DNA of 58,735 bases, from NCBI GenBank assembly GCA_016987375.1, contig PJRA01000313.1, positions 3,668,758 to 3,727,492 of the forward strand, in the 5' to 3' direction. Within the stretch, counting starts at the first letter, position 1. Each line of letters begins with the position of its first letter. The stretch is from Brachionus koreanus (taxonomy: Eukaryota; Rotifera; Eurotatoria; Ploima; Brachionidae). This document shows, one piece after another, positions 1-12,700 of this stretch. The translations under genes and the position numbers were made by a program. Under the pieces are notes generated by a model, which was given only the letters and a program-made list of their open reading frames with translations, was not told where the DNA came from and ran no database searches.

Positions 1-200
1 GTATTGTTTCAGGAGCAATAATATTTCTTTTAGTAAAAATCATACAAAACGTTTTCGACCAGTTTATATCGACCTTATTTTAAAAACACCAATCTTTTAA
101 AATATTAAAAGACAATTGAAAATTAGCTAATACAGTCTTTAAGTCCTTTTCAGAATGACTAATGGTTGTGTCATCTGCAAACATGGTGATTGGATGTTTA
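1..200 (-). pseudogene. LINE reverse transcriptase relic (FADD box)
   Basis: Read on the minus strand, bases about 190 to 1 encode a piece of non-LTR retrotransposon reverse transcriptase. It includes the catalytic box MFADDTT, then a DWC-like segment and INWSKTF about 50 residues later, the usual order in LINE palm and thumb regions. An in-frame stop interrupts it just after the WC, and the upstream part (about 200-300) is unrecognisable, so it is a dead fragment. It runs off the left edge of the window, so its true extent is unknown. Confidence 0.7.
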
Positions 201-1545
201 ACTTTCTCTTATTCAAAGTTTTCTGAGACTCTTTCTTACCTCATATTGCACTCAAAATTCTGGTCAAAGATGCTTTTTAGTGTCAAGATTTGATCAATGC
301 ATCCTTATTCTCATTAAAATGCAGCTTTTTTCTGTACGAGCGTTTATCAATCGAAAAATATAGACAGTTGAAAATAATTCTGCTGAATATATTGATTTAA
401 ATTAAATTTAAGGTTTTTCCTCATCAATTATTGAAATGTGAGTTAAAGATAAGAATCGAGAATTTTTCTCGAGTATCAGGTTTGGAATAGGATTAATTCC
501 AATTATTACCCAGGCTCATTTTTTGGGTTACCCAGATCAGACTTAGTAGGCTTTTATCCTGAAACTTGATGGCTTTTTATCCCAAAAAATTTATCAAATA
601 GATAACAGATCTGAATTATATAGAATCAATTGGGTAAACAACTAACATGTCTGATCTAAAACCAAAAAAAATTGTTAAGTTCGGGATTGGGTCTGTGTTA
701 CAAACTCAATCTTAATCCACAAAAAAATGAACCCATAAAATCATGTACTCAATTTTTATGTTACCTTACTATACTTTTTTATAAAATAAACACAAATTAA
801 AAAAAAATTAAATAAAAAGCTACATAGTTTTTTTTATAGCAAATGATTTCGAAATTTTAGATCTGGTCTGGATGGGCGACAAATTCAAATTTTACAATTT
901 CATAAAGATTTATCATCTTCTAGCAAAATTAAATTCATTTTACACCATTATTTTAGATCCTTCATAATAAAACTCTTGTAGCTATCAATTGAAACTGAAC
1001 TTATAATATGTTGGATTTTGTTATCTGTTGGCGTTTGGATTCCTTCTTTAATTAAAATTTTTTTAAATTTTTTTTTTACAAGCAGAAATACTGAATTTTT
1101 TCTTTGACGGAATTTTGGGCCACTGTTTGATCATTTGATTCAGGATGATTTTAATATCCATTATTTGAATTTTTAAATACTCTTTTTTTTCTTATTTTAA
1201 ATGTTTAATTAGGTTTTCAGTTTTAATGATGCATTCTAAACTAATTGATAATTGTTCAAAACAAAATTATAATGTAAATGTTCCAAAGAATGATCGATTT
1301 AGTTAAATTTAGAAAAATGCTAAGTTGTTCATGTTGGCAATAACTATCTGAAGTTTTATTATAAAATTGGTTCAAAAACTATGAGTAACTCAAACATTGA
1401 AAGTGATTTGGTATTTACATACAAAGTAATTTAAAATGGACTACTAAAGTCAAAAATACTACAGTTAAAGCAAATAAAATGTTGGGCTAAATTAAGAAAG
1501 CATTTAAGTATTATTGTATCGTGATTATCAAATTATTGTATTGTA
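201..1545. other. AT-rich stretch without recognisable gene
   Basis: No convincing reading frame or splice-compatible exon was found. A weak inverted relationship exists near 490-735: GATCAGAC at about 535 against GTCTGATC at about 648, and a T-rich GGGTT-flanked segment on each side. This could be an old short inverted-repeat element, but the match is poor. Confidence 0.4.
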
Positions 1546-1986
1546 ATGGTTAGACCGCATCTGGAATATGCTGTCAGTGCTTGTTGTCTTTATAAAGAAA
1601 TAGACATGAATAAACTTAGGAGAGTTCAACGAAGAGCAACAAAAATGATTCTAGAAATGCGTAATTTGGATTATCATCAACGTTTGTTAAGGCTAAATTT
1701 AACTAACTTGAGAACAAGAAGACTAATCAAGTTGTTCTAATTGGTGAACAAATATGAACAAATTGAATTTACTAAAGGAATCAACTACAGTCTTAGCACA
1801 AAGCCTGGTAGCCGAAGATACAAGTTGAGAAGAAATAGTTATTCTCTTACTCGTTAAAGAATAAAGAACTGTCTTCCGGGATTTAACTTTTTTACAAATA
1901 GAGTCGTAAATGGATGGAAAAAACTCCTGGAAGATGTAGTAAATGCTAAGAGCCTAAATAGCTTCAAAGAGAAGCTTGATAGTTAG
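1546..1986 (+). pseudogene. LINE reverse transcriptase C-terminal relic
   Basis: One frame encodes the end of a non-LTR retrotransposon reverse transcriptase. It begins RPHLEYAV, continues LRRVQRRATKMI and a Y..RL..L.L..L..RR segment, and ends with FFTNRVVNGWKKL and a KSLNSFKEKLD tail. These motifs are typical of the thumb and C-terminus of RTs of the jockey/CR1-like LINE group. Two in-frame stops (TAA at 1738-1740 and 1855-1857) break it and no upstream catalytic part is joined, so it is inactive. It lies in the opposite orientation to the relic at 1-200. Confidence 0.8.
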
Positions 1987-2135
1987 ATGGCGAAACACAA
2001 AGAAGCGACTGCTACAGCTACAGATAATCTCTAAGCATATCTCTAAATAAATAAAATATTTTACAATATTTAAAAAGATATTAAAGACAAAAAATCTTTT
2101 AAACCATTTATTGAAAGGCTTTTGAGTGAAAGATA

Positions 2136-4670
2136 TTAGTGCAATCCAATCCAATAGGTTCTTCCATTTGGGTTATGGATTACAGAATTATTTGGTGAAG
2201 AAACACACCATTCATAATGAACTTGTTTCGAAGAAACACATCGCCAAAAGTGAACAATTATAATTTCATTTTGTTTTACTTGTATTGGAGTTTTTAGTGG
2301 AAAAAACATAGGAAACCAACTAAACATTCCAGGTGAATGAGTGGTCGGTGTAATGCCTAAACATAAAAGCAATTAAAATAATAATAATTTAGGATCGAAA
2401 AGCCTACTAATATCGATATCTTTATATAAGTGACAATCGAAATAACCAGCAAAACCATGTAAGGTAGCATCAAAATTAGCCTTAAATTCTAGTTTTCCAT
2501 ATCGATTGTTGTTTATTTTTTCTATTTGAATAATTTAATAAACATAAAAGTTTAAAATGAAAATATTAGTCTACTATCTGTGTTGGGATGACTAAATTGA
2601 AAGAGAAATTGCTCCTCTGCAATGCGACAGTGATTATTTAGCAAAACCACATAAGGAGCCTCATATGGATGCTCATATTCCTTGCATCGTCTAACTTCAG
2701 AATAAACTTTGTATGATTGAACAGGTGCTATAAACGATCTGTATCTATACGGTACACTGATTCCATCATCTTGATATTAAATTATACTTTTTATAATATT
2801 TCTAATTTTATATACCTTTAAGTAATCGTTGAGCTCCATCGAGACATTCAGGCGAGAGTTCATTATCGCCAACAGAACCTAGTAATTCGCTTACTAAAAT
2901 ATCTGCTTTTTCCGAAGGCTCCCAATCTCTCATATCTTTTGCAATCACTGTTACTCTATCACCCCAATCTGTGTTTTTCAAATTTAACAATCTTTATTTA
3001 TTTTATTTAGTGAAATATTTTGCTAAATAGAATAAATTTCGTTATACGTGTTAATAGCATTTTTATTTTTTTCAATCGCATACAGTTTAACTTTTCGTCC
3101 AGTTTCTTCTGCCGCTTGAATAGCCATTTTCACAAGTGGACCTCTTCCAGCTCCAACTATCATTATTATCCTAAGAAATAGAATTATATTTTTTAGTTTT
3201 TCAATTCTAAATTTTCGTACGTTTCTTGAATATTTTTTTTTTCTTCACTAACTCTTTCGATTAATGCTTGAGCTATGGCCTTTTGATATTGGGAATATTT
3301 TATGGGATCTTTTTCAAATACTTCGTAGACTTGAGATTCCAAATTGTCCATTAGAGGTTGCAAAGGGTTTTGAAGACAATCTTCGTATCCTTTAGTAAAT
3401 TGAGTCATTTTATCTACACTATTTGATTGGAATTGCTTTTAAAAAAACAATTAAATCGATTTTTTCTTATGAAAAAAAAACAGTACTTTAAACAAATAAT
3501 TTAGATATTCTTGATATTTGGTCGTGCCTCTTTCTGGATGACGATTTGATCCTTCCACTACCAAGTCAATGTCTAGCTTTTTAATTTCAAATAGAAAATA
3601 TTGAAGAAAAAATTTAAAAAAAATTTAAATCATTTTAAAGTCGATAATATAAAATTCTAGTTTTTTTTTTCTAAAAATCAACTATTTTAGTCAATAAAAA
3701 AGAGACAAAATTTGAAAAATGACCTTAAATAATTTAAATTTATGAATTTTTAATATATTCGAGAAATACTTTAAAAAATTTATTGATAAATCTCTGATGT
3801 GCTTTGGATAGCACAGGAAATCCACTTTTGTTTGTCAAAAAAAGTGATGTCGGAATAATAATCATTCTAATAGGCTCAGAGTACCATCTTTCTATTTCAT
3901 TTTCGTCCTCAAGTAAATCATTAGTCAACTCTAAAGCAAGTCCCAAACGAGTATTTTCTTCGCATAAAGTTCTCATTTTTTTCCACCAATACCAAGGTGT
4001 GTCATCATTTGATCTTGGAATATCATTTTCAATCTCTATGTCTAAATTGTTCATGTGCAATGGAACTCTTATAATTATCTTGAAAAAAAATAGTAAAATT
4101 TTTCTAAAAAATTTTAAAACTTGGTTTATTTACATTAAACATTGTTAATTTGTTAAGCAGAATATTGTTTATAATTCTTGAGAAATTTTCAATATTTCCA
4201 CTTCGGATTGGAATTATAAAATTAGTTAAGTTCAAATGAGAAACAATGTTCAGTTCTTCTGATAGACCCTTGAAGTTGTTCAATATTTGAAAAAAAGTTT
4301 AGATTTTTATTTAAAATTCATACACAGATTGCATTATCTCTAATGATCTGATCTTCGGAATCACAATCATAAAATTGACAAACGGCTCCTACAACATAAT
4401 TTTGCCAACCTAAATTACAAAGCTTTAAGTAAAGCCAAGTAATTTCAAAAAAATATTACATTCAGCGCTTAGATCTAAATCGCTTCTAGTCAAAGGTAAT
4501 TCTTGATGTCTTAAATTATCCGAAATATATTCTCTTTTTAATCTTGGATTAACCAAAGGACAAATCAAATAAGTGAATTTGTTATCAATGGCATTATTGA
4601 TTGCTTCAGTGATATTAGGAACACTTGAAACACTGAGAGCGCATCGAACTGTTTTAGTACTCGAACTCAT
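2136..4670 (-). CDS. PRMT5: Protein arginine N-methyltransferase 5
   Basis: Type II arginine methyltransferase that makes symmetric dimethylarginine on Sm proteins and histones, normally with WDR77/MEP50. Eleven exons fit with consistent phases: 4670-4460, 4409-~4331, 4268-4134, 4078-3770, 3575-3487, 3435-3221, 3170-3048, 2991-2816, 2769-2575, 2521-2407 and 2356-2136, giving about 622 residues against 637 in human. The N-terminal TIM-barrel part ends with [20 protein letters not shown]. The catalytic part shows [16 protein letters not shown] (its Phe is the residue tied to symmetric methylation), the SAM loop GAGRGP, and the double-E loop [15 protein letters not shown]. The beta-barrel ends with [11 protein letters not shown] and HNPNGRTY. 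All key residues are present and no break is seen. The start is the first ATG after the shared upstream region with CIAO3. Confidence 0.95.
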
Positions 4671-4826
4671 TTAAAATTTTTTTTTTTAAATTTTTTATTT
4701 TTCTAAAAGAAAATTTCTTATGATTATAGTGATAAGAATAACTTAATTTTGCTTTGTTAAACCCACTCTTATGAAATCTAAATTTAGTATAATATATAGA
4801 TAAAGAATAATTGATGTTTTAGAAAA
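4671..4826. promoter_or_regulatory. Shared divergent promoter region PRMT5 / CIAO3
   Basis: Only 156 bases separate the start codons of two divergently transcribed housekeeping genes. The stretch holds both 5' UTRs and presumably a bidirectional promoter. It is AT-rich, with a TATATAGATAAAG-like run near 4793-4805; no specific factor site can be assigned. The call rests on gene arrangement alone. Confidence 0.5.
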
Positions 4827-6587
4827 ATGAGTTCAAAATTTTCTGGTATTATCCAAATAAACGATCTTGATGACTTTATCGGACCGGGACAAGTAAGCTG
4901 ATTTTTGATTAACTAATATAGTTTTTAAATTATTTTAAAAGGAATGCGTTAAACCGGTTAAATTAGAAAAAAAACCCACAAAAAAATCAGGAGTTATAGA
5001 AATATCAGACGATTCTGGATCAGTGGTATGCTTTTAACCCAATTTTCTTGTCAATTAATAGATTATGGATCATTTCCAGTCTTTTTTTCTTTAAAGGAAA
5101 AGCAAAAATCTAAAGTACAGAAAGCTAAAATTAGCCTAGATGACTGTTTGGCTTGTAGTGGATGTGTAACCTCGGCTGAAACAGTACTAATCAATCAACA
5201 AAGTGCAGATGAGTTGATTAAAGTTATTGAAAACAACAAAAAATTTATTGAAGTAATTAAAAAAAACCATAGTTTTTTTTATAAATATTTTATTTTTAGG
5301 ATGACAAGTTCTGTCATGTTAAAAAAATTGTTGTCTCGATATCGCCGCAAAGTCGTGCATCACTAGCGGTGAGATACAACCTTGACTTGGCTACATGCAC
5401 TAAAAAATTGTGCGGATTTTTCAAAAGTTATTTCAATGCTGAATTCGTATTTGATACGACATTTTCTCGCGAATTTAGTCTTATAGAGAGTGAAAGAGAA
5501 TTTGTTGAAAGATTTAAAAAGAATGAGCTAGGCTCTCCGGATTCTAAGTTGCCTATTTTGACAAGTTCTTGTCCTGGTTGGATTTGTTATGCGGAAAAAA
5601 CTCACGGCTCATTCATTTTGCCATATATAAGCCGTGTTAAATCGCCCCAACAAATTATGGGCTCTTTAGTTAAGGATTATTTATGCAAGAAAGTTTTTGA
5701 TATTACACCTGACAAAATTTATCATGTGACAGTAATGCCATGTTTTGACAAAAAGCTCGAGTCATCACGCAAGGATTTCTTCAATGATTTTCATCAATCG
5801 AAAGATGTTGACTGTGTTTTGTCAACTAGTAATATTTTGTTTTGAACTAATTAAATTTTTGATAAAAAAAATTTCATTTAAGTTGAAATCGAAAATTTAT
5901 TTCAGAAAGAAAATATCGATCTAAGTTCAATGCAAGATGGAATTTTAGACTTACCATTCACTCTGTGCAAAGATCAAACAAGCATCAAACAAGAGCTTGA
6001 AAAACATGAGTCGATTTATACTCACCAAGGCGGAGGCTCTGGAGGTTATCTTGAGCATGTTTTAGTGAATTCAGCAAAAAATTTATTTAATTATGATTTG
6101 ACACGTGATCAGATAGTTTACAAACAATTAAGAAATTCAGATTTCAAAGAAGTTAATCTAGAAATAAATGGAGAAGTAAAGCTAAGATTTGCGATCGCAT
6201 ATGGTTTTAGAAATATACAGAATATTGTTCAAAAGATAAAGAAGAAAAATTGCACTTACCATTATATTGAAATAATGGCTTGCCCATCTGGTATAAGTGT
6301 GAAATAAAAATTAATTTCTTTAATTTCAATCTATTTATTTAGGATGCTTGAATGGTGGAGGTCAAATTAGAGACGAACAAACCAATTCACTTTCAAAAGA
6401 GCTTTTGCAAAAAGTTGAGAGCATATACAACTCTGTAAAAAATCAGATTCCAAATGAAAATAAATTTGTTCAACAATTGTACGATTCAATCTGGCTTGGA
6501 AATGATAAAGAAAATTTAGAAAAAAATTTGTATACAACTTATCATGAGATCGAAAAAAATACGAATGGTCTTGCTATTAAATGGTAA
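4827..6587 (+). CDS. CIAO3: Cytosolic iron-sulfur assembly factor CIAO3 (NARFL/Nar1)
   Basis: Iron-only-hydrogenase-like protein of the cytosolic Fe-S assembly (CIA) pathway, which links the early scaffold to the targeting complex. About six exons: 4827-4892, 4942-~5028, ~5095-5252, ~5301-5830, ~5906-6291 and 6344-6587. The N-terminus reads [20 protein letters not shown], giving the first cluster Cys; DDCLACSGC supplies the other three. The C-terminal cluster ligands are visible in SSCPGW, MPCFDKK and ACPSGC, the last restored by splicing the intron at about 6292-6343. [19 protein letters not shown] and a final IKW at the C-terminus also match the family. The junction near 5830-5906 is the least certain. 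The gene is head-to-head with PRMT5. It looks intact. Confidence 0.93.
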
Positions 6588-6780
6588 ATAAGAAATTATT
6601 CGAAGAATCTTAGACCAACCGTTTTCATAAAATAAAATTTAAAAATTTATATTTTGGTTTTTATTTTTAAGCTAAAATTTAAAAATTAAGAATTTTACAC
6701 TAAAAATTTTTATTTGGCAAAATATTATTTTTATAAATTTTTCAATTATAATTTGGCAATTATTTATTTTATCATTAGTA

Positions 6781-7380
6781 TTATTTATCACATCTTAGCC
6801 ATGAGGGTTCAAAACCCGCTGAGAGCGAAAAAAAATTTAAAAAATAACCTTGAATAAATTTTTGGGAAATTGACTTAAATTCTCTTAAATGAGTTTTTTC
6901 AGACTGATGATTCTCTATGATGAGAAATGGAACTATTCTCGAAATATGAATTAGTAATTGATTCATTTTAATAAGCTCAACCAACCTTTAAAGAGGACTG
7001 TAAGATTCAAATTTAATGGTTTGTGTTAAAGGGCGATCCGTTTCAAACATTTGTGCTGTAAATGCTATCTGTGTGCTGTATCTCTGTTCTGAATGAATAC
7101 GAATAAATATTAGACTTCAAGAAAAATAGCCTAATTTAGCTTACCAAGAGCTTGGTTTATTTCTTTGAGATAAATAACCATAAAGCGAGTAAGTTGGAAG
7201 GAATTTAATTTCTTTCACATCTAGAATTCTATCTTTATCCACTTAATTATTATCTTTTCCTCAGAAGACAATATTTTACTTACTAAGACCAAGTGTAAGG
7301 TTAATATTAGAAGTTTTTTTGAAAAACTCTAAAAGAAATATAATTGCTGATTGAAGGAAAAAGAGTATTATATTTTGCAT
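6781..7380 (-). CDS. Unidentified small multi-exon gene (tentative)
   Basis: On the minus strand several short open stretches can be joined by plausible splice sites. The first runs from an ATG at 7380 with a hydrophobic start (MQNIILFFLQ). The next contains DRILDVKEIKFLPTYSLYGY, followed by a piece with AFTAQMFETDRPLTQTIKF and a stop near 7000. The same frame reopens after the stop with NQLLIHISRIVPFLII (about 6970-6860). The composition looks protein-like but no family is recognised, the splice phases allow more than one solution, and the stop between the last two pieces is unexplained. It could be a real lineage-specific gene, the 3' part of something larger, or a decayed gene. Confidence 0.3.
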
Positions 7381-7625
7381 TTTGGACCAAAGATATTTCG
7401 TTTTTTTATTGAAAATTTAAAACTAATTTTAGTTAATAATTCTGACTCTTGAAAATATTTAATTAATTCAATTATTTATAATATCAATTTAATAACTTAT
7501 TATTTTTTACAATTTTTAATAATCTCCTACTAGAGATAATGTTTATATTTTTAGTTGAAAAATTTTGCCATTATAAAAATTAAGTTCATCATTAAATGGT
7601 CTTTTTAAAAATAGGATCACAACAC
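7381..7625. other. AT-rich stretch, nothing recognised
   Basis: Very AT-rich sequence between the tentative minus-strand gene and the inverted-repeat element. No reading frame or repeat structure was recognised. Confidence 0.5.
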
Positions 7626-8781
7626 TACCCAGTGACAAAAAAAACTATGATAAATCGATGAAAATTGATAGATGAATCATTAATGAGTTAGGAACAATTT
7701 CATCTAATTTCGACGATGAAAATTAGTATATTTCATCGAAAATAATTGATGAAAACTTTCTTAATTACATCTAAATTTATTTCATTATTAAATAATATTT
7801 TTTTTTATTTTTCAAGTAATTTTAGGCACTATAATAAATAAAAAATTTAAAACCAAGAGATTTTTTAAAATTTTCTAACTATAATTTAGAATTTATCAAC
7901 ATGTTTGATTTGAAACGAAAATCAATACACATTTTCTCACTAGAAGGACTTTTTAATTTTTTATTCTTTAAGTTATTTATTTTAGAATTACTTAATAGTT
8001 CTATAACTAGACTAGTAGCAGCTTGAGTAGATCTTAAATCAAAGTACATTACTCCCAATTAAATTAACTATTACAAAATAGTAAAAATTTATAAATTTCG
8101 GACTTAATGTGTAATTTAATTTTTTCAAGTATTAAGTATATTATGTATTTCGGCTAGAGGTATGAATTTTCTGGCTGATTTTATAGTCTTATTATTATTT
8201 TTTCTCATTATTTCTGTTTTTACGATTTTTTTTCCTCTGATGAATACAGTAATCGAGTTTTTAAAGGTATCACTAAAAAAAACAAGAAAATATTAAAATT
8301 AAAATAAAAATAGACAATTTTTGCTTTTCAAAATCTTTTCAGAAAGACTATCTCTTTATGATAATAAACAATTTTTTGTGATAACTAAGTCTTGATTCTT
8401 TTAATTACTGTTTGAAAAATTAAATTTTCTCATGATCAAATTATAATAACAAGAATAGATGGGATGGTCTGTTAATTGAAAAAAAGGAAAGTCAAAATCC
8501 ATACATCTATTTAGCACTAACCAATAATATATAACGATCAATTTATTCTGTGAATGAACGTTTTCTTGGCTCTAATCCAAAAAAACTCATTAACAATTGA
8601 TAAGATGATTCAAGAATGAAACAAAGATGAAAAATTTTGATGATTGGGTCAATCCTAAATGTTCTTTAAGAATAAAATGAAAATTTTTGGTTTTAATCGA
8701 AAAAAATTTTTCATGTATAAAAAATGAGATGATTCATACATGAAACATCCATGAAATCATCGTTTTTAGCTTGACTGGGTA
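7626..8781. mobile_element. Possible non-autonomous inverted-repeat element
   Basis: The left end reads TACCCAGTGAC at 7626 and the right end, in reverse complement, TACCCAGTCAAG ending at 8781. Further in, both sides carry related runs of ATGAATCAT and GATGAAAATT type repeats, suggesting degenerate terminal inverted repeats of some 60 bases. The interior (about 1.0 kb) has no coding capacity. No clear target site duplication is seen. It abuts the Tc1/mariner relic at about 8787, so it may be inserted next to or inside it, or be its own decayed end. Confidence 0.4.
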
Positions 8782-8786
8782 CCAAG

Positions 8787-9380
8787 CCTGACAGCCAAAC
8801 ACTCTTCCGAAATAGGAAAAGAGCTTAATAGATCAAAGACAATTATTTACCGATATAATCAATCAAATTCATGAGAAATTGTTTAAAATTTGGAATTTGG
8901 CTGACCAAGATGATCGTCAATAGGTCCGTTTGGTAAAAAAAATTGAAAATCGCCATAATATATTCATGCATACAATCGGCAACTGTCAAAAAGCACCTGC
9001 TTCTCTTGTCAGATGAAGATTATTACAAAGAAAACATGAATAAAAATTTGTTCCTTGAAAACCAAGTTTGTCAAAAGCTCAAAAAAAAAACAAGAAAAAT
9101 TTCTAGTCTCACTGTAAAATCACGCAGCAAAAATAAATGGAAACAAATAATAATGTTAAGCAAGGAGATGGTTCTATTGGAATTTGGTGTTTTATGAGCT
9201 ATTATAGTATGGGATTATTGGAACAAGACAATGCTCCTCATCATTTGGCCAAGATAGTAAAAATGGATCCAAAAGTAAACATCAAAGTTCTATGATTACC
9301 TGCAAACAGCCATAATAATTGGGGCAGAATAAATCGTCCCAAATATACTGAATAATGTACCAATAGCCAGGTGGTTCAAC
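8787..9380 (+). pseudogene. Tc1/mariner transposase relic
   Basis: Pieces of a Tc1/mariner transposase can be followed through frameshifts and stops. First comes a helix-turn-helix segment EIGKELNRSKTIIYR (about 8815-8860), then RQ*VRLVKKIENRHN (about 8915-8956). A later frame has GSIGIWCFMSYYSMGLLE (about 9172-9225), directly followed by QDNAPHHLAKIVK, the region of the second catalytic Asp, and L*LPANSHN where the family has WPANSPDLN. The region between the first catalytic Asp and the QDNAP box is shortened. Several stops make it inactive. Confidence 0.8.
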
Positions 9381-9792
9381 TCATTATTAGCTGTTAAATC
9401 TATTTGTTTCTTTTCTTTTGCACAAAAAATTTTAAAAATAATTTAATATACATTTAAAAAATTAAATTTCCGATTAAATAATTATATCTTTTATATCTGT
9501 AAATTTTTTTTGTCCATTGCATTAAAATTTTGTTACATAAAAAAGAGTTTTTCACTTTAAGAGATATGTTACTTATAATAAAAATATTGTATTCGTTAAC
9601 TTTTTCATGATACTGTAATTAATTCGTATTTTTTTTAAGTCAAATTTTAAGCATCGTTATAATTGTAACCAAGCAACGCAATTTTGTTTTCTAATCAAGA
9701 TTATTATGATTTTTAGAACAGGCCATTAATAAAAAATTAAATTATTAAAACTTTTACATTTTGTAATAAAATCAAAATCAATTGCATGAATA
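9381..9792. other. Intergenic region upstream of DNAI7
   Basis: AT-rich, with no reading frame or repeat recognised. It presumably includes the DNAI7 promoter and 5' UTR. Confidence 0.5.
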
Positions 9793-12700
9793 ATGGACTC
9801 AAAAAAAGTAAAAATTTTTTTAAAAAATATTTTATAAAAATTGACTAATTTTCTTCAAGTCAACTGGATCGGCATCGACTTCTAAAAGTGGATTAAAAAG
9901 TGGACGCGGAAGACGAGGAAAAAAAGAAGAAGAAGAGAAGAGATTAGAGGAAGGTAAATATTTTTATACTAAAACTTTTGATAATCCATTTGATATTTTG
10001 TTTTATTGAATTTTTTTTTTAATAAAGGCCGAAAAATAAATAGTAATTGAAAAAATTTAAAGCTTAGATTTAAAAATAAAATACCTTCCTTTTAAAATAA
10101 AAGCTTATTTAAAAAGATTGCTTTTCTTTTTCTCTATAAGCTTAGCTAATTACAGTTCCTTTAATCGATCCTTCAGAATCCCTTATATGACCATTATTGT
10201 TTAGGTTATCTTTTTACCCTTATTTTTCAATCATAAATTTTTTTATATTCAGAAGCCCGGCAAAAACAAGAACAAGAAGAAAAAGAACGTCAAGAGAGAG
10301 AACAACGTTTGGAAGAAGAGCGCAAAAATCGTGATATCAAAGTGAACGAAATAAAAAGTCGAGAATTGAATACATTTTATGATATTTTAACAGAAATCAA
10401 CTTAAAACTTGAAAATTATCATAAAATTCGCCGCGAAAAATTCAAGGTTAGTCAACTAAATTAATTTAAAATTATTTTTAACTTTTTTTATCAAGTGGGA
10501 AAGATACATGAAATGTGACGGTTCGCCTGACCCAACTATTCCTGGTGAGATAAACACATTTCTCACTTTGTGGAAAGAGGATGATAAGAGTGAAGATTTT
10601 AAAATCTCAATCGAAAACATCAATCTTAGCTTTAAAGTAATTAAAGAAAAACACTGTTCATTTTCTAATTTTTTTAAAAGTTAATTGATGAGCTTAATTT
10701 CTTGATTGAAGATATGCCTGAAAGTGATCAGTCTAAAATATTGATAGAAAATTACCGAAAAACGATATACGACTTAGAAGAAGTGACTAAATTTAAAATT
10801 GATCAAGCTACGCACGCAGTTCTATTGAACGCATCAGAAGATACTGACCCTGAAACTTTGAACTTTAGTTTTTCAGATGGAGATTCTAATATATATTTTT
10901 GTATCTGGGCAAATTTGAGTCATAACAAACGTATAACCAGCTTTAATTTTCCAACTCAAAATTTCTCATTTCAGCTACCGCGCCCACTTACACTTGCTCA
11001 TTTCAACTTACGTTGTCTATTTACAGAATACGATTTTTACACGCCTAAAAGCAAAACTTTTGCTTGTCGGGTCAAACCGGAAGTGTTTGAATTTGATCCC
11101 GTACCAGAAATTAAAGTTGAAGAAAAAAAAGAAAATGAAGAAGATGATAACGAGCCTACTGAAGATCCTGACGTTTTATCTCCTGAATTGAAGCTTTTGA
11201 TGGAAAAAACAATTTCATCAACTCATGAAGATGAAGACGAAAAATCTGAAGAGCAGATTGAGCCAATGCCGAAAATTGAAGAAGAAAAACCTATTGAAGA
11301 ACCTAAAGAGACAATTTCTGCTGAAGAGCTGGCTATTTTGCAGGAATTATCCGATAGTTTTGTTATTGATCTTCGAAATTATCAACCCTCTGGTCCAATT
11401 TTGCATATTGGTCTTTATGACATACCACCACAGCCAAAGAAAATCAGACATTTGGTTCTCACTCAAAGTAAGCCAAAGTTAAAAATTTTCTTTTTGATAG
11501 TTTTTTTTTAAAGAGGATCCAAATGAAACTTTGGTACCTTTTATTTATCCAGCGATTGATTCCAGTTTACCAAAGTTAAGCTGGCAAGAATATTGGGCTA
11601 AAAAACAGGAATTGGAAAATCAATCAGCTTCTAATCAAACAGAACAAGTAAATAATCTTTGTTTTATTTAAATAAAAACATTAAAAATTTATGAATTTAA
11701 AAGTCAGTTTTACTTTTGATTTTAGCATTTATTTTTTAGCAAAAAAAAACTTGTTGTTTTAGCAATCAAATTTTTGCTAAAATAGAAGGACATCAAATTA
11801 TTCTAACTTTAAAAAAATGTAAACTTCTATTTCATAATTTTTCAAATATTATTTTTGGCAGTTATTAGTTTATCAGCATTTATTAAATTAGTTGTTAAGT
11901 GGTTATTTTATTTATTTATTAGTATTTTTGTATATCATCAGGATTTTTTATATTAAATTATCAGTAAAATATTTAATTTCAAATATCAAAAGTAAAATCT
12001 AATAATTTTTAACACTTATCTTAATGAGAAAAAATAATTTTTAAGTGAACACACTTTAAACACTACTTTGGAGAATGCTGCAAAAAAATATTTTTTAATC
12101 CTGGGTCTGCATAAAAATAAGTTTTTAGTTTTAATAAGGCATTAATGTTTAAGATTTTCCTAAAATAATAAAATAATTGTTTTTCTTATTTTTCTAAGGT
12201 TCGCACCTAACAAAACTACCGCACCTTCTGAATTTGCATAAACCGACTTTAAAATATTAATCTTCATAGTTGAAAACCTAGAAAATCCAGTTTTTTAGCG
12301 GGAAAATCCACCCCCTCAAAGATTTGAAAAAAAAAACAAAAGTTGCTTGTCTTCAAGTCAAAATATCTCAGGTATTTATAGTAAATATGGTAAAGACATA
12401 GAATTTTTCAGTTTTTTTGGATCTAGTCCGTGGTTTATCCCCCATACTTGGTCAAAAACCATGGTCAAAAATACAAAATAAATAAACCATTTTGTAGAAG
12501 AGATGAGCTTTCAGATTTGATGCATATTTAATGAGTTTTGACTATAAATACCTGAGATATTTTGACTTGAAGACAAGCAACTTTTGTTTTTTTTTTCAAA
12601 TCTTTGAGGGGGTGGATTTTCCCACTAAAAAACTGGATTTTCTAGGTTTTCAACTATGAAGATTAATATTTTAAAGTCGGTTTATGCAAATTCAGAAGGT

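Noticed and set aside
3804..4148. 114-residue plus-strand frame
   Set aside because: Antisense to PRMT5 exons 3 and 4.
6790..6825. Possible tRNA or SINE B box (GGGTTTTGAACCC on the minus strand)
   Set aside because: Only a short palindrome; no matching A box or cloverleaf around it.
10994..11482. Small lysine-rich frames overlapping DNAI7
   Set aside because: Out-of-frame shadows of the acidic DNAI7 linker exon.
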